64,000 bases of DNA from the NCBI GenBank assembly GCA_934274515.1, contig CAKQTC010000012.1:1-64000 (forward strand), read 5' to 3'. Numbering within the stretch: position 1 is the stretch's first letter; every line of letters begins with the position of its first letter. A model generated the notes under the pieces. It was not told the origin of the DNA and searched no databases. It saw nothing but the letters and a program-made list of their open reading frames with translations. Source of the DNA: an uncultured Clostridia bacterium (GTDB lineage Bacteria; Bacillota; Clostridia; Christensenellales; DTU072). Below are positions 7,158-16,403 of the stretch, piece by piece. The translations under genes were made by a program, and so were the position numbers.

Positions 7158-8237
7158 ATGAATCAAGAATTTAAGAACAGACATTCGGATACAGGGAAAT
7201 GGATTGTTGTGTTTATCGCAATTCTCATTCTTACCATATCGGTTGTTGCCGTTATGATCCCTGTGTATGGACCGTATATAGCGTCCATGATAAACAACAA
7301 GGCTGAAAACGCAACGGAAAATGATACAGAAGAGGTTATGTCTATGACCTATTCGAGTTCGTCCAGATTGAAGCTCGCAGGTGGCTCCGGCTCGTCCTCT
7401 CCTTTCGAAAAAACCTTGATAGCGACGGTCTTGCCTGCCGACGCACCCGATAAAAGTGTTACTTGGTCGGCGGCGTGGACTTCCGATTCGAGCAGGAAGA
7501 ACGAGGATGTGTCTAAGTACATTACCGTAACGCCCGCTTCGTCCGGCTCTGCTACGGCAACCGTTAAGTGCTTAAAGGCATTTACCAATGACGTAGTTAT
7601 GGTTACTGTAACGACTAACGTAGGCGGATTTACCGCAAGCTGTAGGGTCGAATATATCGGAACGCCCGAAACTCTTACTATCGGTACTACCGGGCTTACT
7701 GCCACCACCGATGCAAGTTGGGGAAATATAAAGATATATACGGGAAGCGTCGGCGAAACCTATTCTCTCCCTATAACTCTCGGAAACTCTCTTAATAGCG
7801 TTGGCTCGTCTTTCGGTAACTATACCGTAACTATGGAAGTATTTGGTAGTGTAGTTGTAAATAATAAAGCAACCCGTTCCGGTGAAGTAACCAACACCGA
7901 AGAAACCTATTCGTATCGTATAGAAACCGCAGGGACTAATAATCCGCGTGCGGAAACTCAAGTCGGCAATTCCTTCAATATGCCTGTACTTGTACAAGGG
8001 ATAGAAAACGGGAAATTGATTGTTAAAATCGGCGACTCTCCCAAATCTATATCGGTAACCGTAGGCGATAGAAGCGGCACTTCCACAAGAACATATCTCC
8101 GTTTTGTAGATAACAAGGAAGTGTATTGCAAAATAACCGTTACGGATACGGTAAGCGGCGTTTCTTCGAGTATCAATGTAAGACCTTTTTCGGCAATCAC
8201 GTCCTTAGCGTTGAATGCTTCCACCTTGCAATTTTAG
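7158..8237 (+). CDS. Membrane-anchored Ig-like protein
   Basis: A 359-residue protein with a short polar N-terminus, one hydrophobic segment (about residues 14-38) and a Ser/Thr/Gly-rich, all-beta exterior. Residues about 80-165 resemble a bacterial Ig-like (BIG2-type) domain: DKSVTWSA, TATVKCL and VTVTT spaced as in that fold. A GGAGG site precedes the ATG. It is the first of a run of single-span exported proteins directly upstream of a Zot-like assembly ATPase, so it may be a virion or attachment protein of a filamentous phage. Confidence 0.6.
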   Translation: MNQEFKNRHSDTGKWIVVFIAILILTISVVAVMIPVYGPYIASMINNKAENATENDTEEVMSMTYSSSSRLKLAGGSGSSSPFEKTLIATVLPADAPDKSVTWSAAWTSDSSRKNEDVSKYITVTPASSGSATATVKCLKAFTNDVVMVTVTTNVGGFTASCRVEYIGTPETLTIGTTGLTATTDASWGNIKIYTGSVGETYSLPITLGNSLNSVGSSFGNYTVTMEVFGSVVVNNKATRSGEVTNTEETYSYRIETAGTNNPRAETQVGNSFNMPVLVQGIENGKLIVKIGDSPKSISVTVGDRSGTSTRTYLRFVDNKEVYCKITVTDTVSGVSSSINVRPFSAITSLALNASTLQF

Positions 8238-8249
8238 TGAGGTGACATT

Positions 8250-8837
8250 ATGGCGGCGAAGAGTAAGGCAATCAAAATAATATCCATAGTTTTAGCCGTC
8301 CTGATAGCCGTTGGAGCTTGTGGCGCAATAGCGTATTTCACTAACGGGTTTACAACGGATTTTGCAACATTCTATGTAACTATGGACGGCAAAGACTGTA
8401 TGACCGACACTCGCGGAGTAGAACTACCGATTTATGAAGCAACAGAAGTAAAAGTAAATTATACTTTCGATTTTGCCAGCTCTAACGCTACCGGTTATTC
8501 TCTAATCATTAAGCCATCCGGAGAAGTTGATTTCGATTTCGATGTGGACGGAGAGCCCTATTCCTTTTCGGGTGTCGAGGATTTATCCGCTGGATTTGAA
8601 ATTGAAAAAGGAGAAGATTCATTCACCATAAAACCTAAGGGCGATATTTTGAATATTCTTTCCGCTTGTTTTCCAGATAGCGCAGTGACTTTGGATTTAG
8701 CCGATGTAGAGATGACGGATATTATGCTTCTTGAGGTGATTTCCTACAACAAAACGAGTAGCATCAAAATCTATTTTTCGGTTGCATCTACGGTAACCGG
8801 AGTTACGCTCAGCGAGGAGGTGATTTATTTTGGATAG
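8250..8837 (+). CDS. Single-span exported protein (195 aa)
   Basis: A 195-residue protein with a basic N-terminus, a hydrophobic segment at about residues 8-30 and a beta-rich, acidic exterior. No family recognised. GAGGTG precedes the ATG and the 3' end overlaps the next gene by 8 bases, showing translational coupling. It probably belongs to the envelope or virion protein set of the phage-like block. Confidence 0.6.
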   Translation: MAAKSKAIKIISIVLAVLIAVGACGAIAYFTNGFTTDFATFYVTMDGKDCMTDTRGVELPIYEATEVKVNYTFDFASSNATGYSLIIKPSGEVDFDFDVDGEPYSFSGVEDLSAGFEIEKGEDSFTIKPKGDILNILSACFPDSAVTLDLADVEMTDIMLLEVISYNKTSSIKIYFSVASTVTGVTLSEEVIYFG

Positions 8838-10887
8838 TCGCACAACCATTCGAATTGTATGTGTGATTATCCTTGCGGTAATGCTTTGCACCGTCTTTAT
8901 GTCGGTGCAAAACACCGATTTAATTGCACATGCCGAAACAGGCGGGTTTGAATCGACAAATGTATTTGATGATCTAACTTCGTCCACCGTCAACGGAAAG
9001 AAATTCGATATAACGGCTTACCCGTTTGATGAAAGCAAGGATATGCGGGTGATAGATTTCGTTGAGTATTGTTATTCGTATAAGAAAAATTTGAGTAGCA
9101 ACTATGGATTGTATGTGTATGTATATAACCCGAAAGGGCTGAACATATCCACTAAAAACAAGGGCAATAAAATTCAAATGGCTGTGTCCTACGACAGTGA
9201 AGGCAACCCTAACGATTATGTGAAGTTCGACCTGCAATTTTGCAATAAGAGCGAGAAGGCAGATTATAAAAACCTATACTACAAATTTAAGGTGGTTGAT
9301 AAGAAGGTCAACGGAACTACATTTTACGAGCGTGTAAACAGCATTAAAAGAAGGTACGACGTTTCCGGGATAGAGCTTACTACCTACGGAAATGATAACG
9401 CTACGGAATATACGGTTGCGGGAACATACAACTTTACGGGTTATGCCGAAGGTTACGGACCGGACGCAAAGGAAAAAAGCACATTGAGTTGCGAGATTCA
9501 ATATCTCGAAACAATTACGCTTGAAGTGCACCACACTTTCTATCGGACAATGACTTCGGTTAAGGGTGCAGGCTATCAGAACCAATTAGACACCGTATAT
9601 TTTGCAGTCCCGAAACGGTATTTCGACACCTACGGCAAGTTGCAAAGGATAAAAGCCGAGTGGTACGAGTACAAGACCAATGATATTGTCGTCACGAGCA
9701 ACAGCGATTTCTATAACAAGGCTTCGCCGTATCTCGGAGTCCAAACAGGTCCTTTCGACCAATTCGGAATGACGGCATACAACGCAAATATAGGAATATC
9801 GCTCGGTCAAAATGCAGGAGACGCAGGCGGCGGAATGTATGCGGCACAATGGGGCTGGAACTTGGGAAGCGGATATTTACACGTTCCTTGCGCAACGCTC
9901 TATTACTTGTTCAAAACGAACAACAGTATTTCGTCCTACGATCCCTATGCGGATATAGTGAAGAACGGCGGCGTATCGAGTAACGCTCTCTATGAATATA
10001 TCAAGAGCTACAATAAGACGCACGATAAAGGTTATTTACCCATAAAGGAAGGCACGATCAGCGCCGACCTGTTTGCCGACGACATAGACGAGTATCGAAA
10101 GATGGATACCGAGTTCGGCAAGATACAAAAGGGATATAGCTACTACGATTTTGACGCCGACGTTGACCTGCAAAAGTTAGCCTCTTGGCAATCGGGCAAT
10201 CCGTCCTTTTGGGATAATTGGTTAAATTGGGGGCTATGGAATTCCCTGTTCGGGAATATTCCGAAGGAAGATAGCAAAACCCTTTCGCCCATATATACCC
10301 TTAAAGAAAGCGACCTTACGGGAAGCAATTCGGAGATAGCCGACAGACTAATGATTAACGCAAACGACGTAGGCGAATTGAAGAATTTTTACAGGGATGC
10401 CGTCACCGTTTCGGGGAAGGACGACGAGGAAAAAGTTGTCGTGCTGTTCAGGTTTGCGACAAGCGACTACTACTCCGCTCCGGTGGATATTATCAAGATT
10501 AAGACCGGAATATTCGGTTCGGATAAGCACGCGAAGGGGGAAGCCTATCGTGCTTGGGAGAGCGTGTTTTTCGACTTCGACATAATCCAACTGACCTTTA
10601 ACAAGGACGGAGCGTATAAGGTAATCCCCGTTGTGTCGAGCCCCATCGACATAGTGGACGCAATAACGCCGCCGGTACAGTTCGATGAATTGGAATGGTG
10701 GAAAATACTACTTGCGATAGTCTTGCTAATACTGCTTATAATCATTTTCACGCCACTCTTACCCTACATAATAAATGGCGTAATTTGGTTAATTTCGTTG
10801 CCGATTAAGGCAGTGAAAAAGATAGCGAAAAGCATAGAAAAACGCAAGGAAAAGAAACAACTGAAACAGACCACGAAGGAGGTATAA
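8830..10887 (+). CDS. Large exported protein with C-terminal anchor, pIII-like
   Basis: A 685-residue type I membrane protein: signal peptide (residues about 7-36, likely cut after AHA), a long soluble beta-rich exterior, and a C-terminal membrane region near residue 615 (ILLAIVLLILLIIIF) followed by a very basic tail. This matches the layout of a filamentous phage minor coat/adhesin (pIII-like), which stays membrane-bound until assembly. Translation starts at TTG, supported by GAGGAGGTGAT 7 bases upstream. It overlaps its upstream neighbour by 8 bases and abuts the next gene. Sequence alone does not prove the adhesin role. Confidence 0.6.
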   Translation: MDSRTTIRIVCVIILAVMLCTVFMSVQNTDLIAHAETGGFESTNVFDDLTSSTVNGKKFDITAYPFDESKDMRVIDFVEYCYSYKKNLSSNYGLYVYVYNPKGLNISTKNKGNKIQMAVSYDSEGNPNDYVKFDLQFCNKSEKADYKNLYYKFKVVDKKVNGTTFYERVNSIKRRYDVSGIELTTYGNDNATEYTVAGTYNFTGYAEGYGPDAKEKSTLSCEIQYLETITLEVHHTFYRTMTSVKGAGYQNQLDTVYFAVPKRYFDTYGKLQRIKAEWYEYKTNDIVVTSNSDFYNKASPYLGVQTGPFDQFGMTAYNANIGISLGQNAGDAGGGMYAAQWGWNLGSGYLHVPCATLYYLFKTNNSISSYDPYADIVKNGGVSSNALYEYIKSYNKTHDKGYLPIKEGTISADLFADDIDEYRKMDTEFGKIQKGYSYYDFDADVDLQKLASWQSGNPSFWDNWLNWGLWNSLFGNIPKEDSKTLSPIYTLKESDLTGSNSEIADRLMINANDVGELKNFYRDAVTVSGKDDEEKVVVLFRFATSDYYSAPVDIIKIKTGIFGSDKHAKGEAYRAWESVFFDFDIIQLTFNKDGAYKVIPVVSSPIDIVDAITPPVQFDELEWWKILLAIVLLILLIIIFTPLLPYIINGVIWLISLPIKAVKKIAKSIEKRKEKKQLKQTTKEV

Positions 10888-11046
10888 ATGAAAACATTCA
10901 AGAGAGTAATCGCCGTTATTCTCTTGGTGCTTGCGGTACTGTTTATCGGCTACTTCGTTTTTACAGGTAGCCGATTTTCTTTACCGATTGAAGCAACGGA
11001 AACGGCAAATTTAATCAAGGGGGTACAATTATGGAAAAGCGTATAA
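10888..11046 (+). CDS. 52-residue single-span membrane protein
   Basis: A short gene starting at the base after the previous stop, with GAAGGAGG upstream. The 52-residue product has a basic start (MKTFKR), a hydrophobic core at about residues 7-26 and a short polar tail. It overlaps the next gene by 16 bases. In filamentous phages small single-span proteins in this position are coat or tip proteins. The charge order (basic N-terminus before the span) is unlike a classical major coat protein, so a tip protein is a better guess. Confidence 0.6.
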   Translation: MKTFKRVIAVILLVLAVLFIGYFVFTGSRFSLPIEATETANLIKGVQLWKSV

Positions 11047-13148
11047 AGGAACTTAATATATCAATAACGGTAGCCTTAACAGTTATATTTGCGTTACTCG
11101 GCTATTTGTATTTTTGTTCCTCGTATATAAGGCTCGGCGAAGGCTTTGTCGATTTATGGAATAGCATAAAGTTCTATTTGGGCAGCATATTCGGCTTTAA
11201 TATTTCGGCTACGATAACCGTAACAGAGCCGTCGCAGGTCTTTACTTGGAGTTCGTATTTACCTAAGAATTTTGACGGATTTAAGGAAAGTTTTAAGGGG
11301 TATTTTCAACTCTTTTTTACGGGAGAAAACGTCAAAAACTTTTTCGTATATCTCGGTGAGATTATAGGGAAAATCGCAAAGGTGTTATTGATAATTTTGC
11401 CTTGTATTTTAGGTGTGATTATATTCATAAAATTGCTTTACGGACAAAGCAACGTCAAGCATAACAAGGATACGATCCCATTAAGGATATTCAAGGCAAC
11501 GACGAAGTGTACCGTTCCCGTCCGGGAATACATAAAGCAGTATGTAGATTATGTGAAGGCTAATTCGGCTATCTATACCGTATGGCTTATTATCTGGGCT
11601 CTACACTTAAACCTTGTCGGCATAGTTATAGAGTTCCTCGCCTTCTATCTTTACTTTTCCTTGCAGTACGATTTTATCAATATCTATGTGCAGGTGTGCA
11701 AGCTCATTATAGACTTCAACGTGCTATTCAAGAGTGTGCCCGTTATCGTTCCGATTGGCATAGGCATTTACCTGTTCGATAGGTGGAGAAGAAAAATCGC
11801 GCTCAATACCTTACGGAAGAACGAAGCTCGGAACTGTGGCTTTATAAACGAGCTGCCTATCGTGTCGATGGACTGCGGAAGCATGGGAAAAAGGAAAACC
11901 ACCGCTATAACCGATATGGCAATAAGTCAAGACGTAATGTTCAGACAAAAGGCGTTTGAGCTATTGCAAAAGAACGATATGAAGTTCCCGTTTTTCTCAT
12001 GGATAGCCTTCGAGACGGAGTTGCGGAAATGTATAGAGCATAAGACGGTGTACAACCTCGCAACCATAAAGGAATGGGTGAAGCTGAAACAGCGCCGCTA
12101 CGAAAAGCACCGCAATGCCGATTGGCAACTGTACGGATATGACGTTAAAAGGTACGGCGACGTATATTATGACGGCTTGAAAAGGTATTATTTGTTCGAT
12201 GTACTCTCTACATACGCCCGGCTCTATTTTATCTATGTAATCGAGAGCTGCCTAATCGTTTCCAACTACGCTATAAGAACGGACAACGTAATGCTCGACG
12301 CAGGGAATTTCCCTATGTGGGTAAACGATTTCTTTCCGGAAACGAAAAGGCGTGAAAGTAGGTTTTCTCATATACTCGATTTCGACGTGTTGAGGCTCGG
12401 CAAGAAGGTCATAGAGGACAATCCCAATATCGGCAGTTTTGAGTTCGGCGTGGTAGTCATTACCGAAGTAGGCAAAGAGCGTGGGAATAACCTTGAATTG
12501 AAAGAGTTGAAGAAGGGAACGGAAGAAACCAACCAGAAGAACGACCTGTTCAACTCATGGCTGAAAATGTGTAGGCACTCGGCGACGGTGGATAATTTCC
12601 CGTTTATAAAAGTATTTACCGACGAGCAAAGACCGGAATCGTGGGGAGCTGACGCAAGGGATCTATGCGAGATAGTACATATAGTTTCGGCGGGAGAAAC
12701 CAAGCTCGCTTTACCCTTCTATACCATAGAGGAAATGATAGCCGACCACCTGTTCAGAGGGTTTATGAATTTGTACTATGACTTCCGTTACAGGCGTGGA
12801 GATAACACCCTTTTGGTGTACCTGTTCAAGTGGGTTACTTCGGTGATTTTTAGGCACAATGTACGCATCTATAACAGGTACGGTTTTAGCCAATTAAAGG
12901 TGGAAAAAGAAGCAGGCACAATGGACGGTAAACCGACGAAAAAGACGTATTGTTTGATGAACCAAAAGATATACAGTAGCCGTTTCAGCACAGACTGTTT
13001 CAGCGATTACTTTAACGATATGGCGAAGAAAACAAACGTCGGCTTGAATGACTATATAGAGTATGCCTGCGAGAAAGCGAGCGTCGAAGAACTGAAATTA
13101 CAAAACAGTTATTTTATCAATTCATTATACAACAAGGGGGTGAAATAA
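11031..13148 (+). CDS. Zot/pI-like phage assembly ATPase
   Basis: A 705-residue protein with several N-terminal membrane spans (about residues 10-30, 105-128, 185-210 and 225-250) and a large cytoplasmic domain. The domain has a variant P-loop GSMGKRKT (residues 283-290, Arg in place of the usual Gly before Lys), a Walker-B-like strand GVVVITE (473-479), and a Zot-like RH...D..QRP stretch further on. Zot/pI proteins are inner-membrane ATPases that drive extrusion of filamentous phage. Start ATG follows GGGGG. It lies between the exported proteins and the HUH initiator, as expected in inoviruses. The divergent motifs and long gap between them keep this below certainty. Confidence 0.65.
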   Translation: MEKRIKELNISITVALTVIFALLGYLYFCSSYIRLGEGFVDLWNSIKFYLGSIFGFNISATITVTEPSQVFTWSSYLPKNFDGFKESFKGYFQLFFTGENVKNFFVYLGEIIGKIAKVLLIILPCILGVIIFIKLLYGQSNVKHNKDTIPLRIFKATTKCTVPVREYIKQYVDYVKANSAIYTVWLIIWALHLNLVGIVIEFLAFYLYFSLQYDFINIYVQVCKLIIDFNVLFKSVPVIVPIGIGIYLFDRWRRKIALNTLRKNEARNCGFINELPIVSMDCGSMGKRKTTAITDMAISQDVMFRQKAFELLQKNDMKFPFFSWIAFETELRKCIEHKTVYNLATIKEWVKLKQRRYEKHRNADWQLYGYDVKRYGDVYYDGLKRYYLFDVLSTYARLYFIYVIESCLIVSNYAIRTDNVMLDAGNFPMWVNDFFPETKRRESRFSHILDFDVLRLGKKVIEDNPNIGSFEFGVVVITEVGKERGNNLELKELKKGTEETNQKNDLFNSWLKMCRHSATVDNFPFIKVFTDEQRPESWGADARDLCEIVHIVSAGETKLALPFYTIEEMIADHLFRGFMNLYYDFRYRRGDNTLLVYLFKWVTSVIFRHNVRIYNRYGFSQLKVEKEAGTMDGKPTKKTYCLMNQKIYSSRFSTDCFSDYFNDMAKKTNVGLNDYIEYACEKASVEELKLQNSYFINSLYNKGVK

Positions 13149-14153
13149 TTGTGGTATCAAGAGTGTAAAGTTTACTCCGACGGCAGTCACTATATCGCTA
13201 TTCCTCATACTACGAGGAAGGTCAAAAAAGCTACGCCCAAGCCGGAAGAACTTATAACCGTCGTGGAGAAAAAGGAGCAGACCGACGCTAAGGATACGGA
13301 ACAAAAACAAGATACTACAAAAAAGCAAGAAAATATAGATAAGGAAACCAACAATACAAATTCGGCAACCCAAGAACGGCAAATGACAAGAAAAGAGCTG
13401 TTTGAAGAATTGTATGAGAAAAGTAAAAATATGCCTAAGCGTAGCCGTAGGAAATATATACTTGACGAAATGAAAAAATACTTTACGAATGCCCAATGGG
13501 CTGCCGATTACGTTGACGAAAATATAGCAAGAAAACGTCGTAATTTAATATGCCGTCGTGTAAGATTATGCCGCAAAGTCAACCTCGCCGACTTCAACTA
13601 TTTCTGCACCTTCACCTATGACGGTAAGAAGCTGACGGAAGAAGAATTCCAAAGCAAGCTAAGAACTTGTTTTAAGATGCTATGTCATAGAAAGCATTGG
13701 AGATATGTCGGAGCGTGGGAGCGATCCCCCGAAAAACACCGCTTGCATTTTCATGGATTATTCGATATTCCCGATGGTACGTTACCGGGCGAAATAATTG
13801 AAGTAAACGACTATTCTCCGATAAAAAAGAGAGTGCAAAAAACATACCAATGCACATATTTTAACGAGCGTTTCGGAAGGTCTGATTTTAGCAAAATCGA
13901 CACTAACGCAACTCTCGGAGCGGCTGTTGCTTACCTCATAAAATACATTGAAAAGTCCGGTGAAAAAATAGTGTATAGCAAGAACCTTCCGCAGTTCTTC
14001 ATAAGTGACATTAACGAAGATGATGTCATCTGCAACATAGGACAGGAAGAAAAGAAACTACTTCTCTTTGACGATTTCACCTGTTGGGACGAAGGAGAAT
14101 ACGTCGGACCCGTCAGCGACGAAACGATAGCGAAACTACGCAAATCTAATTAG
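13149..14153 (+). CDS. HUH-type rolling-circle replication initiator
   Basis: A 334-residue Rep protein. After a charged, low-complexity N-terminus of about 75 residues the three HUH motifs are visible: FCTFTYD (152-158), HLHFHG-like metal site RLHFHG with His200 and His202, and a tyrosine motif AYLIKYIEK (Tyr262 and Tyr266, Lys265). Such enzymes nick the plus-strand origin and start rolling-circle replication of ssDNA phages and plasmids. Translation starts at TTG, one base after the preceding stop, with GGGGGTG 7 bases upstream. The following intergenic region holds two long hairpins, a natural place for the origin. Confidence 0.85.
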   Translation: MWYQECKVYSDGSHYIAIPHTTRKVKKATPKPEELITVVEKKEQTDAKDTEQKQDTTKKQENIDKETNNTNSATQERQMTRKELFEELYEKSKNMPKRSRRKYILDEMKKYFTNAQWAADYVDENIARKRRNLICRRVRLCRKVNLADFNYFCTFTYDGKKLTEEEFQSKLRTCFKMLCHRKHWRYVGAWERSPEKHRLHFHGLFDIPDGTLPGEIIEVNDYSPIKKRVQKTYQCTYFNERFGRSDFSKIDTNATLGAAVAYLIKYIEKSGEKIVYSKNLPQFFISDINEDDVICNIGQEEKKLLLFDDFTCWDEGEYVGPVSDETIAKLRKSN

Positions 14154-14180
14154 AGCATATAGCGTAATATATCGGCGTTA

Positions 14181-14349
14181 AAAACGATGAGAATAAACTG
14201 ACGAAGAAGGCGGGCTGATCCACAAGCGGGTTAGCGTGGACAGCCGCCTCGCAGTTTTCTCGTTTTAGCGATATAGCGGTTTGCCTAATAGTAGCGTGTG
14301 CTTGTCGCCGGAGCGAAGCGACGGCTCTCGTATCAAGACAAGCACACGC
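14181..14349 (+). other. Paired long hairpins, candidate replication origin or packaging signal
   Basis: Two large inverted-repeat structures fill the gap after the Rep gene. The first (14181-14266) pairs AAAACGA/GAGAA/AACTG blocks with their complements and has an inner GGCGG/CCGCC stem. The second has a perfect 13-bp stem, GCGTGTGCTTGTC (14294-14306) with its complement at 14337-14349, plus an inner GCCG/CGGC stem. Origins and packaging signals of filamentous phages are hairpin clusters of this sort. No T-runs follow, so they are not simple terminators. Confidence 0.5.
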
Positions 14350-14414
14350 CACGGTTGCAATCAAGGGATTTTGATAAAATATCCCTACCCTGAAAACAGG
14401 ATAAGGAGATTAAA

Positions 14415-15329
14415 ATGAAATACATAGAATGGTTAAATACTTGGCTCAGCATTTATGTTAAGCCTACGGTAAAATCACAAACGTATATGCGGTATGAACA
14501 TATAGCGAAAACTCACCTTGCAAGAGGGTTGGGTGAATATGAATTAGACGAGCTTTCGGCATTGCTATTACAAAAATTTGTCGTTAGCTTATCGGAAGAA
14601 AAACATTTGGCAAGCAATACGGTAAATTCCATAATTACCGTTATTCAAAAGTCACTCCAAGTGGCAGTAAATGTCGGTGTAGTAACGGCTGAATATTCAA
14701 ATAAAATTCAACGCCCGAAAACAGTAGAAAAAGCGGTGGAAAGTTTTAGCGAAAAAGAACAAAAAGAGATTGAGGCATTTGTATTGAAAAATCAGAAAAA
14801 TAGTAAACTTTTCGGAATAATTTTATGCCTATACAGCGGACTGCGTATTGGAGAATTGTTGGCGTTAAAATGGGAAGATATTGATTTTTCAAGAGGAATT
14901 ATGACTATTTCGAGGTCGTGTCACGACGAATACAAGGATGGGAAATTGCTTAAAGTATATGATACTCCGAAAACGAAAACTTCCATAAGAACGATACCTA
15001 TTCCCAAGCAGATAATTCCGCACTTAAAACAAATAAAAAAGAAATCGGATAGCGAGTATGTTGTCAGCGACAAAAATGATATAGGCATAAGAAGTTATCA
15101 AAAGACGTTTGAGTGCATACTAAGGAAATTACATATTCCCCGTAAAGGCTTTCACGCTCTCCGCCACACCTTTGCCACTCGTGCGATAGAATGCGGAATG
15201 GATGTAAAAACACTGTCGGAAATTTTGGGACATAAAAACCCCGAAATTACTCTAAAACGTTATGCACACAGTATGCTTGAACACAAGGCGGAAATGATGA
15301 ATATCGTCGGAAAGAAGCTGTTTCAATAG
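14415..15329 (+). CDS. Tyrosine recombinase (phage-type integrase)
   Basis: A 304-residue site-specific recombinase with an N-terminal SAM-like core-binding domain and a C-terminal catalytic domain. Catalytic residues visible: Arg144 in YSGLRIGELL, His247 and Arg250 in HALRH, His273 in LGHKN and Tyr283 in RYAHS. AAGGAG precedes the ATG. It sits at the right part of the phage-like block, after Rep and the hairpins, and is the likely integrase of that block, distinct from the serine recombinases at the left. I found no obvious att repeat pair in the window. Confidence 0.93.
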   Translation: MKYIEWLNTWLSIYVKPTVKSQTYMRYEHIAKTHLARGLGEYELDELSALLLQKFVVSLSEEKHLASNTVNSIITVIQKSLQVAVNVGVVTAEYSNKIQRPKTVEKAVESFSEKEQKEIEAFVLKNQKNSKLFGIILCLYSGLRIGELLALKWEDIDFSRGIMTISRSCHDEYKDGKLLKVYDTPKTKTSIRTIPIPKQIIPHLKQIKKKSDSEYVVSDKNDIGIRSYQKTFECILRKLHIPRKGFHALRHTFATRAIECGMDVKTLSEILGHKNPEITLKRYAHSMLEHKAEMMNIVGKKLFQ

Positions 15330-15339
15330 TGTTGAATTA

Positions 15340-15368
15340 TTGCAAAAAGACAAGGATTATGGTATAAT
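15340..15368 (+). promoter_or_regulatory. Promoter of the KilA-N gene
   Basis: TTGCAA (15340-15345) and TATAAT (15363-15368) with a 17-base spacer lie just after the integrase stop, and 29 bases before the KilA-N start. Confidence 0.75.
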
Positions 15369-15396
15369 ACAACTAGCATTTGTATAGGAGTTTTTT

Positions 15397-16209
15397 ATGT
15401 CAACCAAAGAGATAATAGTAAAGGGAATCGACGTTAGATACAACAAGATCAATAACGAGGATTTTATATGTCTTACCGATATTGCCAAAGCAAAGAATCC
15501 CGATCATTCCGGTATAGTTATAACGCATTGGCTTAGAAATTACTCGACGATAGAGTATCTCGGTTTGTGGGAGACGTTACACAATCCCGATTTTAATGTA
15601 ACCGAATTCGGTAACTTTAAAAATAAGTCCGGAGAAAATTCTTTTGTGTTGACGGCACAGGATTGGATAGATAAAACAAACGCTGTCGGGCTAATATCAA
15701 AGAGCGGGCGCTACGGCGGGACATATGCTCATAGAGATATAGCTTTTAAGTTTGCGAGTTGGATTTCGGTAGAATTTGAATTGTATTTAATTACCGAATT
15801 TCAAAGATTGAAAGTTGAAGAACAAAAAGAACTCGAATGGAATGCAAAACGTGAGCTCGCCAAGCTCAACTATCACATTCATACCGATGCAATTAAGGAA
15901 AATATCGTTCCGACTTTGTCCGAAGAACAGTTAAAATATGTCTATGCCAACGAAGCGGATGTTCTGAACGTGGCGCTGTTCGGAAAAACGGCGAAGGAGT
16001 GGCGTGACGAAAATCCGGACAAGAAGGGCAATATTCGTGATTATGCTTCTGTGGAGCAATTACTTGTTATCGCAAATATGGAGAGCTATAACGCTATTTT
16101 AATAGAGCAAGGCGTGCCTCAAAGCGAACGCTTAAAACAGCTTAATATTATGGCAAGGAACCAACTGAAAATTTTTCAGAATCAGGATATGAGTCGGTTC
16201 ATAGATTAA
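15397..16209 (+). CDS. KilA-N domain protein
   Basis: A 270-residue protein with an N-terminal KilA-N domain (about residues 1-110; ICLTDIAKAK, THWLRN, GRYGGTYAHRDIAFKFASW). The C-terminal half is a predicted helical domain. KilA-N is a DNA-binding domain common in phages and mobile elements, with poorly known roles. It has its own promoter and TAGGAG ribosome site, and is followed by a strong terminator, so it is an independent transcription unit. It is the last gene before the diversity-generating retroelement and the nearest encoded candidate to bind the dyads at 16307-16471. Confidence 0.88.
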   Translation: MSTKEIIVKGIDVRYNKINNEDFICLTDIAKAKNPDHSGIVITHWLRNYSTIEYLGLWETLHNPDFNVTEFGNFKNKSGENSFVLTAQDWIDKTNAVGLISKSGRYGGTYAHRDIAFKFASWISVEFELYLITEFQRLKVEEQKELEWNAKRELAKLNYHIHTDAIKENIVPTLSEEQLKYVYANEADVLNVALFGKTAKEWRDENPDKKGNIRDYASVEQLLVIANMESYNAILIEQGVPQSERLKQLNIMARNQLKIFQNQDMSRFID

Positions 16210-16234
16210 AAATTGTCAAAACGCGCAATTTTTG

Positions 16235-16266
16235 AAAAACGGTAGAATTTTCTACCGTTTTTGCAT
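16235..16266 (+). terminator. Terminator after the KilA-N gene
   Basis: A perfect 13-bp stem (AAAAACGGTAGAA / TTCTACCGTTTTT) with a two-base spacer, followed by a T-rich stretch. It closes the KilA-N unit. Confidence 0.85.
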
Positions 16267-16306
16267 TTTTTGACTGTTTTCAAACCGTTTTTTCGTGCTA
16301 AAAAAA

Positions 16307-16333
16307 GTTCATCAATTAACATAATTTATGAAC
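16307..16333. repeat. 27-bp dyad, left inverted-repeat arm
   Basis: This 27-base element is an exact inverted copy of 16445-16471. It is also nearly palindromic itself (GTTCAT-N15-ATGAAC, one mismatch in the 12-base arms), the shape of a tyrosine recombinase core site or a dimeric operator. Confidence 0.85.
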
Positions 16334-16359
16334 CATTACACTTTGATTGTATTTAATAA

Positions 16360-16365
16360 TATAAT
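16360..16365 (+). promoter_or_regulatory. Possible -10 box between the dyads
   Basis: A TATAAT lies in the 111-base spacer between the two 27-base arms and points toward the target lipoprotein gene. I do not see a good -35 partner at 16-18 bases, so this is only a candidate promoter. Confidence 0.3.
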
Positions 16366-16403
16366 GTTTGTCAACATTTTACCGATAAAAAATACAGCAA
16401 TTA

